Shown here: positions 1 through 11,272 of the stretch, piece by piece
Layout of the letters: the number at the start of each line of letters is the position of its first letter
How positions within the stretch are numbered: position 1 is the first letter of the stretch
Notes under the pieces: model-generated
Database searches by the model: none
Seen by the model: only the letters and a program-made list of their open reading frames with translations
Told to the model about the DNA's origin: nothing
Translations under genes and position numbers: made by a program
Assembly: GCA_944474755.1 (NCBI GenBank)
Contig: OX104123.1
Span: forward strand, 69,027,615 to 69,091,614
DNA length: 64,000 bases
DNA from: Limnoperna fortunei
Taxonomy: Eukaryota > Mollusca > Bivalvia > Mytilida > Modiolidae
Direction of reading: 5' to 3'

Positions 1-319
1 TAGGATATGTTATCCCGATACCTAATAGATAGCACCTGCTATCCTCAGTCTGCGAAGACGTAACTCGAATAGTACTCTGAATTCTTGATCGAGAATAATA
101 CATTGCGACAGGTATTTCTACTTCGAGTAGACCCGATATTGGTGTAGCTTTTCTACTACGTCACTTAATTCAGCATAAAGCTACGACATAAAATGTACCA
201 CTCCGATAAGAATAATATTAGACATATTATGATGGCGTCGAAGAATTGACCCGGGCATATAATTATAAAAAACGCATAAGAGGCATTAGCTGCATGCTAT
301 ATTATACACAATGAAATAT
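1..319. other. No gene recognised
   Basis: AT-rich sequence without a coding exon, RNA gene or clear repeat that I can support. Confidence 0.5.
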
Positions 320-702
320 TGTTCACGTGAAATTCACGTGAAATCAGGATTAACGTGAATTTCACGTGAAAAGTTCACATGATTTTCACGTTAAACGAGC
401 ATATTAACGTGAATTTCACGTGAAATATATTTAACATGAATTTGATGTGAAATTCACGTCAATATCATGTGAAACTCACTTGAATTTCACGTTAACTTTT
501 TCACGTGAATTTCACATGAAAATTCTGAAAAATGAGAATTTATTTCTAAATATTTATAGAATTGCATGAAAGTTGAAGAACATTAAAAATGTTGAGAAAA
601 TTTTTTCACGTGAATTCACGTGAAATTGCTCATTTAACGTGAAATTCACTTTAAATTTTTCACGTGAATTTCACATTAATTTCATGTTAAATTCACGTGA
701 AC
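320..702. repeat. Array of TTCACGTGAA palindromes, possible foldback element
   Basis: The perfect decamer palindrome TTCACGTGAA occurs nine times, starting at 322, 333, 361, 415, 500, 605, 615, 659 and 692. Many one- or two-base variants lie between them (TTCACATGAA, TTCACGTTAA, TTAACGTGAA). The outer ends, GTTCACGTGAA at 321 and TTCACGTGAAC ending at 702, are inverted copies of each other, so the block may be a small foldback transposon. Each core is also a CACGTG E-box. No gene start lies within several kilobases, so a regulatory role is not supported. Confidence 0.75.
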
Positions 703-1175
703 AAAATTTCCCTGTGTAGAAAACGAAACTTTGTCATTTTATGACGACTTTGGATTCTAAATTCACACATGTTATGCTAAGGTGTAACTAATTGCTTTAG
801 TTTGTCAATTGTGTCACTAAGTAAAATAGTTTTTGTTTAAGTAAATTTGATAAAATTTCTATATGTAAAAACGATTATAAAATATCCGAAACAAAAATTG
901 ATAAATCTATAGACTATGATATCAAACTGCACAATACTATTGAAAACTATATCGCATTGTTCGTTTATTGAAACGTAAGAATGCGTAACGATCCAGTAAT
1001 GCTTTCTTTGTTTTAATTAAGTTTAAATTGTTTTTATGTGTTGAATTACTTCTTTCAGACGCAACTAGGCATGCTTTTCTGTGTCATTAAATAACACAAG
1101 AATTTAAACAGAGAACGCAGCAGAAATTTGTGGGCTAAAATACTCAGATACTCGACCTTTGTATTTGCCTCAAAA
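703..1175. other. No gene recognised
   Basis: AT-rich spacer between the palindrome array and a SINE copy. I see no coding exon or defined repeat. Confidence 0.4.
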
Positions 1176-1380
1176 ATCATGGTGTCCAGTTATTATTGGG
1201 GGAGGAAGCCGGAGTTCCCGGAGAAAACCCTCGACCCTCGGTGGGAAAAACTGAAAATCCTTTTAAATGAAGATTGGAGTCAAACGCACGCTGCCCGCAG
1301 TGAGGCTTGAACCCACAATCTCAGTGTTGACAGACCACGTGATCAATAGTAGACGAACTACCTTAACCACTCGAGGTCCC
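1176..1380 (-). mobile_element. tRNA-derived SINE, truncated copy
   Basis: The reverse complement matches the well-preserved SINE at 23,993-24,268. It shares the tRNA-like head (AGTGGTTAAGG, then the stretch through GATCACGTGGTCTG and the GGGTTC box B region) and the body motif of a 'gagggttttctccggg' type. The first bases of the head and the CAAA tail are missing. It makes no protein. Confidence 0.8.
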
Positions 1381-1714
1381 TGATTTCTAAATAAAGCTTA
1401 CTATAAAAAAAATGTTAAAAATAAAAATGAATGGGAACAACACAGTTTGTTTTTATCCCAAACACACATGTCAGTTTTCTTTCACCAAAATATAGAAGTA
1501 TTGTCAACTAGCAAAAAGTGGAGCGAGCTGTTTTGGAAAAAAAACCGGAGGAAGCATATAAAGCACTGTAATAAAACTAAAATTAATCAAGACTAGCAGA
1601 ATAAATCAGATAATTAAATAAACTACTAATCTATGGTGCAAAGTTTACATGAAAGAACTCGTGCTGGTATGAAGTTACACAGACTGTGATTTAAATGCTA
1701 TACAAAAACATTTT
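1381..1714. other. No gene recognised
   Basis: AT-rich sequence with a poly-C run near 1,718-1,729. That run lies just beyond the 3' end of the decayed LINE. Confidence 0.35.
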
Positions 1715-2660
1715 TGCCCCCCCCCCCCCACCAGCTGGCAATATCATTTTTGAACTGTTCAAAGGAGGTCATAGTTCGTCCCTCATTTTGGCAGTGCATT
1801 CCACAGTCTGGCAGCCTCATACCTGAACGAGTTCTTCCCATATCCAGTAGTTTTGGGTCTTGCAAGATCTGCTGTATTTGAATATCTAAAGATATAAGAA
1901 TTATTTTTTACAACAATCAAATCTTGTAAAAATATTTTTATTTATGATTTTAAAGGTCTCCAAGGCATTTTTTCTCATTCGTCTTGTTTTTTGAGAGGGC
2001 AATTTTGATCGTTCTAAAAGGTCATCATAGGGGCTCACTGAATCATTATAAAACAAAACGTAAAGCTCTTTCCTGAATTTTTTCAATTTTGCGTGTGTTT
2101 TATTCTGAGCAGAGATGCTAGGTAAGCAGACAGTAAGTGAAATTATACATACTGAAAGAGTGGTAAATAGTTAATTTTCCAAGCCGATTCAAATGGTTTC
2201 CTATCCACTTTGGGACATTCAATTGCCTTGCAGCCTTTTTACAAATGTTTTTTATGTGAGAATGAAAATTTAATTTGAAGTCTAAGGTAACACCCAACAG
2301 TCTAACCTAATCATCACAATTAGTTATAATATTTTCAAGATTTAAGACAACATTTGCATCATGGGTTTTATTTCCAATGGCAATTGCTTGAAATTTTTCA
2401 GGATTATCATGCATTTTATTGTTGGAAAACCATGCAATTAAAGATTTACTATCCTCCTGCAAAGATCTAACTACAGTTTCTAATGATTTATCAGACTTTG
2501 ATAGTGTGTTGTCATCTGCATAGTTATACAAATTACAATGGTGAACAAAGAAAAATATTTCATTTATAAAGATATTAAATAATATAGGCCCGAGGATGAA
2601 ACCTTAGGGCACTCCTTTAAATATATTTAACATAGATCTAATATCTTGTCCTACTTTAAC
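1715..2660 (-). pseudogene. Non-LTR retrotransposon (LINE) reverse transcriptase, C-terminal remnant
   Basis: On the minus strand, broken reading frames give in order: a GVP-stop-GFILGP segment (the usual GVPQGSILGP block with a stop), LFNIFIN, the catalytic NYADDN motif near 2,515-2,530, then LLGVTLDFKLNF and HIKNICKKAARQLN. They end with a distal ALETFKIINK region and SFRYEAARLWN near 1,830. This order is typical of the Jockey/CR1 group of LINE polymerases. Stops and frame changes (for example at 2,304) show the copy is dead. The 5' part and endonuclease are missing. Confidence 0.82.
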
Positions 2661-2843
2661 ATTTCGTACCATGTTCGTATTGTCCATATGCAAATTGTCT
2701 ATGGTTAATGTTATGTTCTTCAAATTGACAATTCATACGTTAACAATTTTGAAGAATGTATAATTTGTTAATGTTCAATTCATGTACCACCCAGTCAGTA
2801 ATATAGTATTATTAAATGGCTGTTTTCATATTAATCGTGTATT

Positions 2844-3740
2844 TGTAGAATTGGTCTGTTTTGGGAAAGTTAGATAAATAAAACAAACACAATCGTCAGG
2901 GTTTCTAGTGTTTATTCTGTCATCGTCATAGAAATGTATTTACAAAGTACAGGATAATAAAGACCCTGAAATAACAATAATAACAATATTTACCAAATCG
3001 TAAAATGAACAACTTATTGAAAAGTGACTTTATTTAAGAAAATAGTATAAATTCTTACTATCGTCGAAACGTTAACAATAGAAAATACTCGAACATGACT
3101 TCTTTCAAATACTGTCTTCATTTCTTATAAAAATAGTAAATTACGCTGAACTATTAATTGAAGACTTTGTAACAATAAATAGTATATTTACTGCACATCT
3201 CATATAGAAAATAAATGATTTTAAAACATAAAAAACGGACATTACAATTAACCAACCTAAACCAGTGCAGTTATGTCAAAACGAATACAGCACAATACGA
3301 AAATTACGGACAATACGTCCATAGACAAATAAACACAATATTACATGAAAACATACCTCACATGAGGTGTAAGAGGTCTATCCGTAGATCAACAGCCAAT
3401 ATACTGCTTACTACCAAAAATGTATCCACCTTTAGTATATCATGCAAACATGCAAGAAGAAAATAATATCCAAAGTGCTGAAAAACAAATATGGCTTCCA
3501 ACTCGTAAGAAATCAAAATTAAAAGAGTATGAACAAAGAGGTTAAACTTAAGAATTCCCGCTCAAAACCAATGAACCTTGAATATAACCAATAGAATAAG
3601 AATACGTCTAATAAGTACAGTTACGAAGAAAATACTAAATACAGGAATAGTACGAAAATGAATACAAGTACATCAGATAACTAATAAAATGCAAATAACA
3701 TGATAAAATACAAATACACTAAAATATCACTCTGCCTCAC
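2844..3740 (-). repeat. 3' LTR of the gypsy element
   Basis: Near-identical to 7,433-8,332. It starts TGTAGAATTGGTCTG on the plus strand and ends TGCCTCACA. The differences I see cluster in the first 100 bases; most of the remainder is the same. Short open frames in it are present in both LTRs and do not look like protein. Confidence 0.9.
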
Positions 3741-3749
3741 ACTCCTCCC
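3741..3749 (-). promoter_or_regulatory. Polypurine tract of the gypsy element
   Basis: Read on the minus strand, CGGGAGGAG abuts the TGTGAGG start of the 3' LTR. This is the usual place for the plus-strand primer of reverse transcription. Confidence 0.65.
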
Positions 3750-3940
3750 GGCCGTAAAATGACGTCCCGTCATTTCTAGGAGTGGTGGCTCACAATGTCC
3801 AGGATCTTACGGGCTGCATCCTTCTCCATTCCAGCGAACAAAGGTGTCTGGGCCAGAGATGTAATACAGTCGATCTTCTGAAGCCAATCTGCTCTAGGTG
3901 GTTAGTTGACCATGTTGACAGCTGACATACTGGTGACGTA

Positions 3941-5456
3941 CTAGTCTGACATAAGCCAAGCAGGTTGTCTCCTCTCACGTCTTGACCGTCTGAGTACAAC
4001 CGGTGATGGTTCTGCTCGGGGCTGTTCTTCTACAGGTGGTTCTTCCTGTTGATCTTCAACTCCGGCATCGGGTCCGTCGGAAGCGCTTCCTTCCAGATCC
4101 TCCTCAACCTGGGCGTCCCCAGTAAGATCTGGCACCTCGTGCACTGGTTCAACTGAGTCTTCAACGGGTTCAGCTCCGCTGTCAAGTCTCTCCAATACAC
4201 CTACAGAAGATTCATCGTCTGACTCGTCCGAGGATTCATCATCTGATTCCTCAACTGTAGACCGGTTGCTTTTGCTTCCAGCAGTCAATCTAGCCCTTGG
4301 TCGTGGTACTGGCCTTGGTTTTGGTGAAGGCTTTAGGTCATCTCTAATGAAACCAATGGGCAGGAGCAAATTCCGGTGTAACGTACGTGTTCTTCCCTCG
4401 CCGTCTTCTCTAATCACTGTGTAGACAGGAATCTCGGGGTTCTTCTGTTCAATTACCACGTATGGTGTCTCCTCCCAGGTATCCGCTAGCTTGTGCTTTC
4501 CTTCGTGCGCAACGATCTTGACTAGCACTCTATCTCCTTTCTCCACATCCAAAGACCAGGTCAATGGGTAGTCGAGGGTGTCGTCCAAACATGAGGAAAT
4601 ACGGTGCAACTCCCGTGGATTCGTGGCGAGTGCAGTTGTAGGCATGTACCAACGGGGCAACAAAAGCTTTCCAGTTCGACTTCTGTTCCTGTTTCAAGGT
4701 TCCTAGCATACCAAGGAGCGTCCTGTTAAACCTTTCCACCATGCCGTTCCCCATAGGATGGTAGGGTGCAGTCCTAGACTGTTTCACTCCCATCAATGTA
4801 CATAGTTCCTTTATTACGTTGCTCATAAAGTTGGCTCCCTGATCGGAATGGATCCTATGTGGAATTCCATAGTGGACGATGAAGTGGTCGAATATCGCTT
4901 GGGCAGTTGTTCTAGCTGTTTGGTTTCTTGTTGGAATGGCCTGGCAGTACCTGGTAAAGTGGTCGGTGATGATCAGAATGTTCTGGTATCCTCCTTTGGA
5001 TTGTTCCAGGGACAGGAAATCCAAACACACTAGCTCCAGTGGGTAACTGGTACTGATGCTGACCAATGGCGCTCGCCGACTATTGACTGGCGTCTTTCGT
5101 CGTAGACATCTTCCACACTGTGCAATCCACTGTTCCACTGATCTATCCATACCGGGCCAATAGAATCTATCTCTAAGTAGTGACAGAGTCCTATCCTTTC
5201 CGGGGTGACCAAAATCATCATGGAGTGCTCGGAGAACATCGTCTACGTGTGCTAATGGTAACACAAGCTGCATGGTTCTGTCATCCTCACTCTCAACTGT
5301 TCTGTACAGTATTCCGTTGTCAAGGCAAAGACGGTGGAACTGTCGCAAAAGTGGTGTGGGTACAACCTCTGCTACGGTTGGTTTCCTTCCTTCCTTGAAA
5401 TACGTGATCATCTCTCTGATAGTGGTATCCATTTCCTGTGCCTTCTTCCAATCCAC
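3941..5456 (-). pseudogene. Gypsy integrase, frameshifted
   Basis: From high to low coordinate this shows an HHCC-type zinc region (HDDFGHPGKDRT, then CGRCLRRK) and the integrase core with LDFLSLEQ, HSDQGANF and MVERFNRT carrying the D, D and E positions. After a frame change near 4,530-4,600 comes a C-terminal GDRVLVK ... GKHKLADTWE ... LHRNLLLP module like the GPY/F region. An acidic, low-complexity tail (SDDESSDESDDESS) follows and ends at 3,941. In an intact element this enzyme inserts the cDNA into the host chromosome. The frame change separates core from tail, so the copy is probably inactive. Confidence 0.88.
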
Positions 5457-5530
5457 AATGTCGTGTGGGACTTCTTCCTCTTCTTCATCTGATGGTACTG
5501 ATGATGGATATCTACAGCTATGCTTTCGAC

Positions 5531-6440
5531 TTAGGCTGATGGTAAAACTGAGTTGCAGATGGCCTGTACTGCTTCCCCTGAGATGGTCGCTGTTCCGTCT
5601 ACATCATAGGGTAACCGGCTCAAAGCATCTGCATCTGCCATCTGTCTTCCAGGTCGACAGGTGATGTCGAAATCAAACGCTGCAAGACTCGCTAGCCATC
5701 GGTGTCCTGTGGCATCAAGCTTCGCTGTAGTGAGCACATAGGTCATGCGGTTGTTGTCGGTGATTACGGCATAACCAAGGATGGGTGCTGAAATGAGTAA
5801 CCTCTACAGAGTGGCAAACGCCTCTTCCTGTTCAGGTCCCCAAGTCCATGGCTTCTGCTGGTGCTTCTTCGACTTCTTGGATGCTGGAGCAGGCATCAGA
5901 TCTGTCAGTGGCTTGCTGATGGTACTGAAGCTCTTAATGAACCGCCTGTAGTAGCCAACAAATCCTAGGAATCGTCGTACATCTGGGCTCGATTGTTTGG
6001 GCCAGTTTACTACCTTCTCTGTCTTCTCCGGGTCAATTTCTACTCCTTCCTCTGAAACGATGTGGCCAACATACTTTACCTTTCTCTCGAAGAACGTGCA
6101 TTTTTCTGGTGCAAGCTTCATGTGGTGTTGACGAATCCTCTCGAAGACAAGTTGTAGATTCTCGATGTGCTCTTCATACGTCCTACCAAAGATGATCACG
6201 TCGTCTATGAAGATACAGCATATCCGGAGATGAAGATCCGAAAGACACTGTTCCATCATTCTCTGGTATGTGGCAGGCGAGTTGTACTCATAAAATCCAA
6301 GTGGTCCAACTGTGAACGCTGTACGCTCCTTGTGTTCTTCTAAGATTTCGACCTGGTGGTAGCCACTCTTCATATCCACTGTTGAGAAGAAGGTACTTCC
6401 AGCTAGAGAATCCTAGAGTTCTTCAATGCGGGGTAGAATC
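5531..6440 (-). pseudogene. Gypsy reverse transcriptase with deleted RNase H
   Basis: Minus strand. The reverse transcriptase starts within the PRIEEL...DSLAGSTFFST region near 6,430, followed by VDMKSGYHQVEI, PLGFYEYNSP, the active-site block CIFIDDVIIF near 6,190-6,220, then LAPEKCTFF and RRFLGFVGYYRRFI. A TAG sits between PRIEEL and DSLAG near 6,411, and another follows EEAFATL at 5,804. The frame then continues through LLISAPILGYAV, but jumps from YVLTT to DATGHRWLASL and DFDITCRPG ... ADALSR. Most of the RNase H catalytic domain is therefore missing. N-terminal reverse transcriptase, protease and gag are absent upstream. Confidence 0.87.
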
Positions 6441-6449
6441 AAAGTCAAA

Positions 6450-7420
6450 TGCAAAAATTCAAACTCATACGGACAATCACAGTACAATGTATAAAAACAA
6501 ATACAAACAATCACAATGTACAATCAAAGACAAAACATAAAACATATACACATATACCATGCAACGTCAAATCACATGTAAATACTCACTATCTCAAAAA
6601 GTAAACTAAGTTAGTGTAATGCAAGTTAATGTGCTAGACAAACCTAACTTCAATATAAGTTAAAGGATAGTGTACAATTAACTAAATTCACAAAGTCTAG
6701 CAACAGTGAAAATTAATAAACAAAAAATTTTTTAAGTGTAAATGCATGCATGTCCTAACAAAAAAAAATTTGTTGTGTAAACAGCTAAAGTGAAAGTGAA
6801 AGGAAGCTGTAACTATGTAATCAATATCAAATTTCCGGTTCACTCACACTTCCGTCAAGCTTGACCTCAAAGGGGGAGGGGGGTCAAAAGAAAAAAAACG
6901 GGAAGGGGTACCAACATGTGACAGACTAGTCAAAGTTCGGTTCACAAAACTTTGATAAACCAACTAAAAACTTAAAGTGAAATCGATTATCTAAATCTCA
7001 AAAAGTTTGAAAAATTTAGCCAAGTTTTTCCAAGTTGAAATAAACAAAAAGTTTAACAAAAGTTCAAGAAAATAAAGTTATTAGTTTTACAAACAATAGA
7101 TAATTTAATGACTGACCATAAAAACACTGTCGTTGTTCTGTATCCAAGAAATTCAAAAAGAGAAAATCCCAAAATCCAAAAGTGAAATCCACCAATATCT
7201 GTTTAAATGTCAGTGAGCTCACATTCCGGAAATACAGTAAACATGCATGTGACGAATACAGCTGGTGACGTAGGAAATCCCAGGTGCGACAATTACAGGT
7301 ATCCAATCTGTGACGTAAAATCCACAGGTAATTACTAGGTAAAGTACACAGGTAAACAAAGTCAAGGCCTTCAGTATCAATAAACTGTTAATCCGTCGAA
7401 TACACATCTGATGACAAAAA
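6450..7420. other. Non-coding internal region of the gypsy element
   Basis: About 970 bp of AT-rich sequence lies between the point where pol homology stops (about 6,440) and the primer-binding site. It has no gag or protease reading frame and contains a purine run (GGGGGAGGGGGG, near 6,870). It is probably leader joined to pol by a large deletion. Confidence 0.6.
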
Positions 7421-7431
7421 CGTGGGCGCCA
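7421..7431 (-). promoter_or_regulatory. tRNA primer-binding site of the gypsy element
   Basis: One base after the TACA end of the 5' LTR, the minus strand reads TGGCGCCCACG. A TGG start pairs with the CCA end of a tRNA, as expected for minus-strand priming. I cannot name the tRNA. Confidence 0.65.
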
Positions 7432-7432
7432 T

Positions 7433-8332
7433 TGTAGAATTGGTCTGTTTTGGGCAAGTTAGATAAATAAAACAAACAAAATCAGCAGGGTTTCTAGGGT
7501 TTATTATGTCATCGTCATAGAAAGGTATCGACAAAGTACAGGATAATAAAGACCCTGAAATAACAATAATAACAATATTTACCAAATCGTAAAATGAACA
7601 ACTTATTGAAATGTGACTTTATTTAAGAAAATATTATAAATTCTTACTATCGTCGAAACGTTAAAATAGAAAATACTCGAACATGACTTCTTTCAAATAC
7701 TGTCTTCATTTCTTATAAAAATAGTAAATTACGCTGAACTATTAATTGAAGACTTTGTAACAATAAATAGTATATTTACTGCACATCTCATATAGAAAAT
7801 AAATGATTTTAAAACATAAAAAACGGACATTACAGTTAACCAACATAAACCAGTGCAGTTATGTCAAAACGAATACAGGACAATACGAAAATTACGGACA
7901 ATACGTCCATAGACAAATAAACACAATATTACATGAAAACATACCTCACATGAGGTGTAAGAGGTCTATCCGTAGATCAACAGCCAATATACTGCTTACT
8001 ACCAAAAATGTATCCACCTTTAGTATATCATGCAAACATGCAAGAAGAAAAAAATATCCAAAGTGCTGAGAAACAAATATGGCTTCCAACTCGTAAGAAA
8101 TCAAAATGAAAAGAATATGAACAAAGAGGTTAAACTTAAGAATTCCCGCTCAAAACCAATGAACCTTGAATATAACCAATAGAATAAGAATACGTCTAAT
8201 AAGTACAGTTACAAAGAAAATACTAAATACAGGAATAGTACGAAAATGAATACAAGTACAAGTACATCAGATATCTAATAAAATGCAAATAACATGATAA
8301 AATACAAATACACTTAAATATCACTCTGCCAC
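7433..8332 (-). repeat. 5' LTR of the gypsy element
   Basis: Direct repeat of 2,844-3,740. It ends TGCCACA and is followed by TATT, which also precedes 2,844. It would hold the promoter of the element on the minus strand. Confidence 0.9.
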
Positions 8333-8344
8333 ATATTAACCGAC

Positions 8345-8640
8345 ATATCACATGGATTCTCCGCTTCCCACATGCCCACGTCTAATGCCCATAGTGGGCC
8401 AAGTGCCCACTCCATACCATGGGCTTCATGGTGGGCACAAAACTCATGTGTCAAATTGTAAACAGTTGTGGTTTAAAACGTTTCTAAATTTCTCAATCCA
8501 TACTCAGTTGAACAGATAAAACCTGCAAACGTGTATAGGGTGGTGAACATGGACTTGACACCAGGCGATAGCGCGGGGCCCACCGTGGTCGCGGACATGG
8601 TTGGACAGCAATGTCCACGAGATGCATACGTCCATGTGTC
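8345..8640. repeat. MITE-like element, relative of 28,125-28,457
   Basis: The end GGATTCTCCGCTTCCCA at 8,354-8,370 matches the inverted ends of the element at 28,125-28,457. The interior (GCCCATAGTGGGCC, CATGGGCTTCATGGTGGGCAC, CATACTCAGTTGAACA, GCGATAGCGCGG) matches that element in reverse complement. The far end is degraded. It lies 12 bp beyond the LTR retrotransposon. Confidence 0.7.
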
Positions 8641-9447
8641 AATATAGCAGTACTCGACTCAATACAACTGTACCAGGAAATAATACAGGATAAATATGAA
8701 AACAACCATTTCATGATACTTTCATCAACCAATGCACCGACCGGGTCCATCTAAATACTGCTTAACCCGCGCGCTAAGTGCACTTAGACCCATATATGCA
8801 CCGAGCCCATGAAGGAATAAAGTATTTTGTGCATTTTTAATGCTGATATGTTAACTCAAAGATGACAAGGCACCTGTCCAATTTTGATAAGTTTTCATAA
8901 AATGGTCATAGTAAAAATTGCATATAAATATTTTTACTGGGCACGTGCCATTAATCATAAAACCAGTCAACCGTTAAAGACTATCACACTTCTGTAATCA
9001 GGGCAGGTAATGTACACAGAACAAAATGCATTTTTGTAAATGTATTAATCTGTAAGAGACAGTTTTCTTAATGTCATTATATTTTAGGTATAAAATAACA
9101 TTGACAGATATTTGCTAAAATGTACATTTCATCTCACAAAAATAGGTTGTTATGTACTTTGGTCTTGTGAACAGGGTCTATTGCGCTAATGATGTCCTTG
9201 AGATGGTGTGATGAAGCTATTTAAATCTTTTCCAGTTTAATCTAGACTTTAGTTGTCTGCTTTTCTCAGCAGCAATAAAGACAAGAAAACTTCTTATGCA
9301 GAGCATCAGATCGCCGACGAATTATTCTACATGTTTGTCTGTATGATAATAATTTTACGGACGTAAAAACATTTAATATCTATGTTACAGAGGTTATTTT
9401 ATGTTTGTTTATTTAAATGTTGTTTGACACTACTTTCAGCAATTTTT
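8641..9447. other. No gene recognised
   Basis: AT-rich spacer with no coding exon or repeat that I can support. Confidence 0.4.
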
Positions 9448-9833
9448 ATACCCCGCCACACGAAGTGGCGAGGTATTATGTTATACCCTCAGTTTCATTC
9501 GGTCTCTGTCCGTCCGTCCGTCCGTCCCCCGCAGATTTCCAGATGACAACTTGAAAACGCCTCAAGGGATTTGAATGATATTTTGCACAGCTGTTCAATA
9601 CAATAAAATACAGGTCAGGTTCAATTTTCAGGATGATCCGAATAATATTATTGAAGTTTTGCCACTTTATAAATTTTCAAATTTGACAATAATGAAATTT
9701 TCTGGTCTAAGAAAGATAACTCATTTCTTTCTGTCTCTGTATACTAGTATATAGTGGATGTATAGTATATACAATATAGTATACTAGTATATACAAATAT
9801 ATTTAACTATTGCTGAATATCGTGGCGGGGTAT
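9448..9833. repeat. MITE with ATACCCCGCCAC inverted ends
   Basis: The left end ATACCCCGCCAC (9,448-9,459) is the exact inverse of GTGGCGGGGTAT (9,822-9,833). A small hairpin (CCGCCAC-ACGAA-GTGGCGAGG) and a CCGT run follow the left end. There is no reading frame. Elements with this kind of end are common in bivalve genomes from general knowledge. Confidence 0.75.
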
Positions 9834-9897
9834 CATTTAATGTCCCATTAGATGCCCTATTTTTCAACTATATCATGACATTAATGTGCATTTTTTA

Positions 9898-9975
9898 TTG
9901 GGGTGGAAGCCCGAGTACCCAGAGAAAACTCCCGACTTTCGATAGGAAAACTGGCAATTAATTCTTGTCAATTAA
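9898..9975 (-). repeat. SINE body fragment
   Basis: GGGGTGGAAGCCCGAGTACCC, then AGAGAAAACTCCCGAC and TTGTCAATTAA, match the reverse complement of the body of the SINE at 23,993. Head and tail are missing. Confidence 0.6.
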
Positions 9976-10182
9976 GTTATTTTATATTCTGTGCAGTTAT
10001 AACATATAATGTTAAAATGAGTCAAAGAAGGTTTTAGTCAATATTTTGTTCAAGTCAGACATGAACAGCATGTATTTTAGACCCAATAGTGTCACTTGCT
10101 GCACTTAACACGCCTGGCTTGGAGGCTGTATTACAATAAAGCCTTCGTTTTGCATATGCTTCAATGGAAAACACTTTCCCTA

Positions 10183-10350
10183 CCGAAGTTCGGGTTTTTT
10201 TCTCCGTGTACTGGGGGTTCCTCCCCCCCTAAAATAAAAAAAACAAAACAAAACAAAAACTGGACGCTAGTGTATGCTGAAAAATTGTTGAAAGTGAGGT
10301 TAAAAAGGATTATAAAAAACAACAATCAATGCAAAATGCTAATCATCATG
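10183..10350 (+). repeat. SINE 3' half fragment
   Basis: TCTCCGTGTACTGGGGGTTCC, then an A-rich insertion, then AACTGGACGCTAGTG, GCTGAAAAATTGTTGAAAG and GAGGTTAAAA follow the 3' half of the SINE at 23,993. The tRNA-like head is absent. Confidence 0.6.
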
Positions 10351-11248
10351 ACAAAATGGCAGCTGTACGAGATTAATAATCTGATATAAAAATTGCATGC
10401 AAAATTGTCTTTTGCAATTGTACATTGTATTAACAAAAATGTATGTTTGGAGGTCCAAATAAGCATAAATATTCGAAGTAGTAGGTTATTATAACATAAA
10501 GGTTTGCAGCAAGCACTCTCGGATTTTCGATCGAAATAAAACCATACTGTTTGTAAGGACTATCTAAGAATCAGAATTGCAATTTCTTAAAAGAAGACAT
10601 GTGAACTTTTCCCCAGTGGTGCAGGTTAGTTTGAATTACAGATTTCTTATTTTCAGAAATGTAATCTTTTGTCACGTATCAAATCATAAATATACTTGAA
10701 TTAAAACTGATGTTCATGTGGTTCAATGAAATAAATTATTGACATAACATTTATTTATTGCATCTTACAAAAAACGGCATACTCCGGAGTTGTATACATA
10801 AAATAGCCGTTTATTCTTGTTATTGATTCATCCGAACTGCATACACAAAATAGAGGACCCATATTAGCCTTTTTATTCTGGTTTGCGATTTTTCAAATCT
10901 ACGCTCTTCGATAGCGCTTATTACCGAAGACACAGTACCAGGACAAAATTGGTCTCCCTGTATTATTAACTTCCGTAAAGAGAATACCAAAAGTATTTAT
11001 CATTGCATGAAAGTTTGATATTACCCAAGCATTTTTGCAGTCCTACGTAATGTCTTTTCTTAATTATTCACTCAGCTTGAATGATTGACATTCTTTTCGG
11101 AAAATTCTGTTCATTTAATAGTAAACTAAGTATACTACAAAGTATTTTTTCCTTGATCCATCCTTAGCAACGAAAGTGAATACAAATATATCGCCGCCGA
11201 TAATGAATAACAAAGACAATATTATTTACATTTTAGATTTAGAAGAAT
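10351..11248. other. Upstream region of the Roc-COR gene
   Basis: No gene is seen. About 11,105-11,215 has an inverted, diverged copy at about 37,636-37,740; both carry TATTCACTTTCGTTGCTAA on one strand. The region lies just before the first coding exon at 11,249 and may hold promoter or 5' UTR. TTTTAG at 11,231-11,236 could be a splice acceptor for a 5' UTR exon. I see no convincing TATA box. Confidence 0.45.
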
Positions 11249-11272
11249 ATGGACCAAGAAGACTTGAATCAA
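11249..11272 (+). CDS. Coding exon 1: start codon
   Basis: ATG plus seven codons (MDQEDLNQ) ending at a strong donor, GTAAGT, phase 0. The start is chosen because it is the ATG before that donor, and the spliced frame enters the ankyrin exon at once. A longer N-terminus from an upstream exon cannot be excluded. Confidence 0.65.

Larger units (their letters stand above)
2844..8332 (-). mobile_element. Ty3/gypsy LTR retrotransposon, internally deleted
   Basis: Two direct repeats of about 897 and 900 bp flank 3.7 kb that encodes reverse transcriptase and integrase pieces on the minus strand. On that strand the LTRs run TGTG...TACA. A primer-binding site follows the 5' LTR and a purine tract precedes the 3' LTR. 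TATT flanks both ends as a probable target duplication (before 2,844 and after 8,332). Gag, protease and the N-terminal part of reverse transcriptase are absent, most of RNase H is missing, and stops and a frameshift break the rest. The copy cannot be autonomous. Domain order RT - RNase H - IN places it in Ty3/gypsy (Metaviridae-type) rather than Copia. Confidence 0.9.

Noticed and set aside
3215..3466. 83-codon frame, with a near copy at 7,803-8,069
   Set aside because: Both lie inside the LTRs, on the strand opposite to the retrotransposon; similarity reflects LTR identity.
4848..5664. Several plus-strand frames opposite the integrase region
   Set aside because: They are antisense shadows of the pol gene and show no domain of their own.
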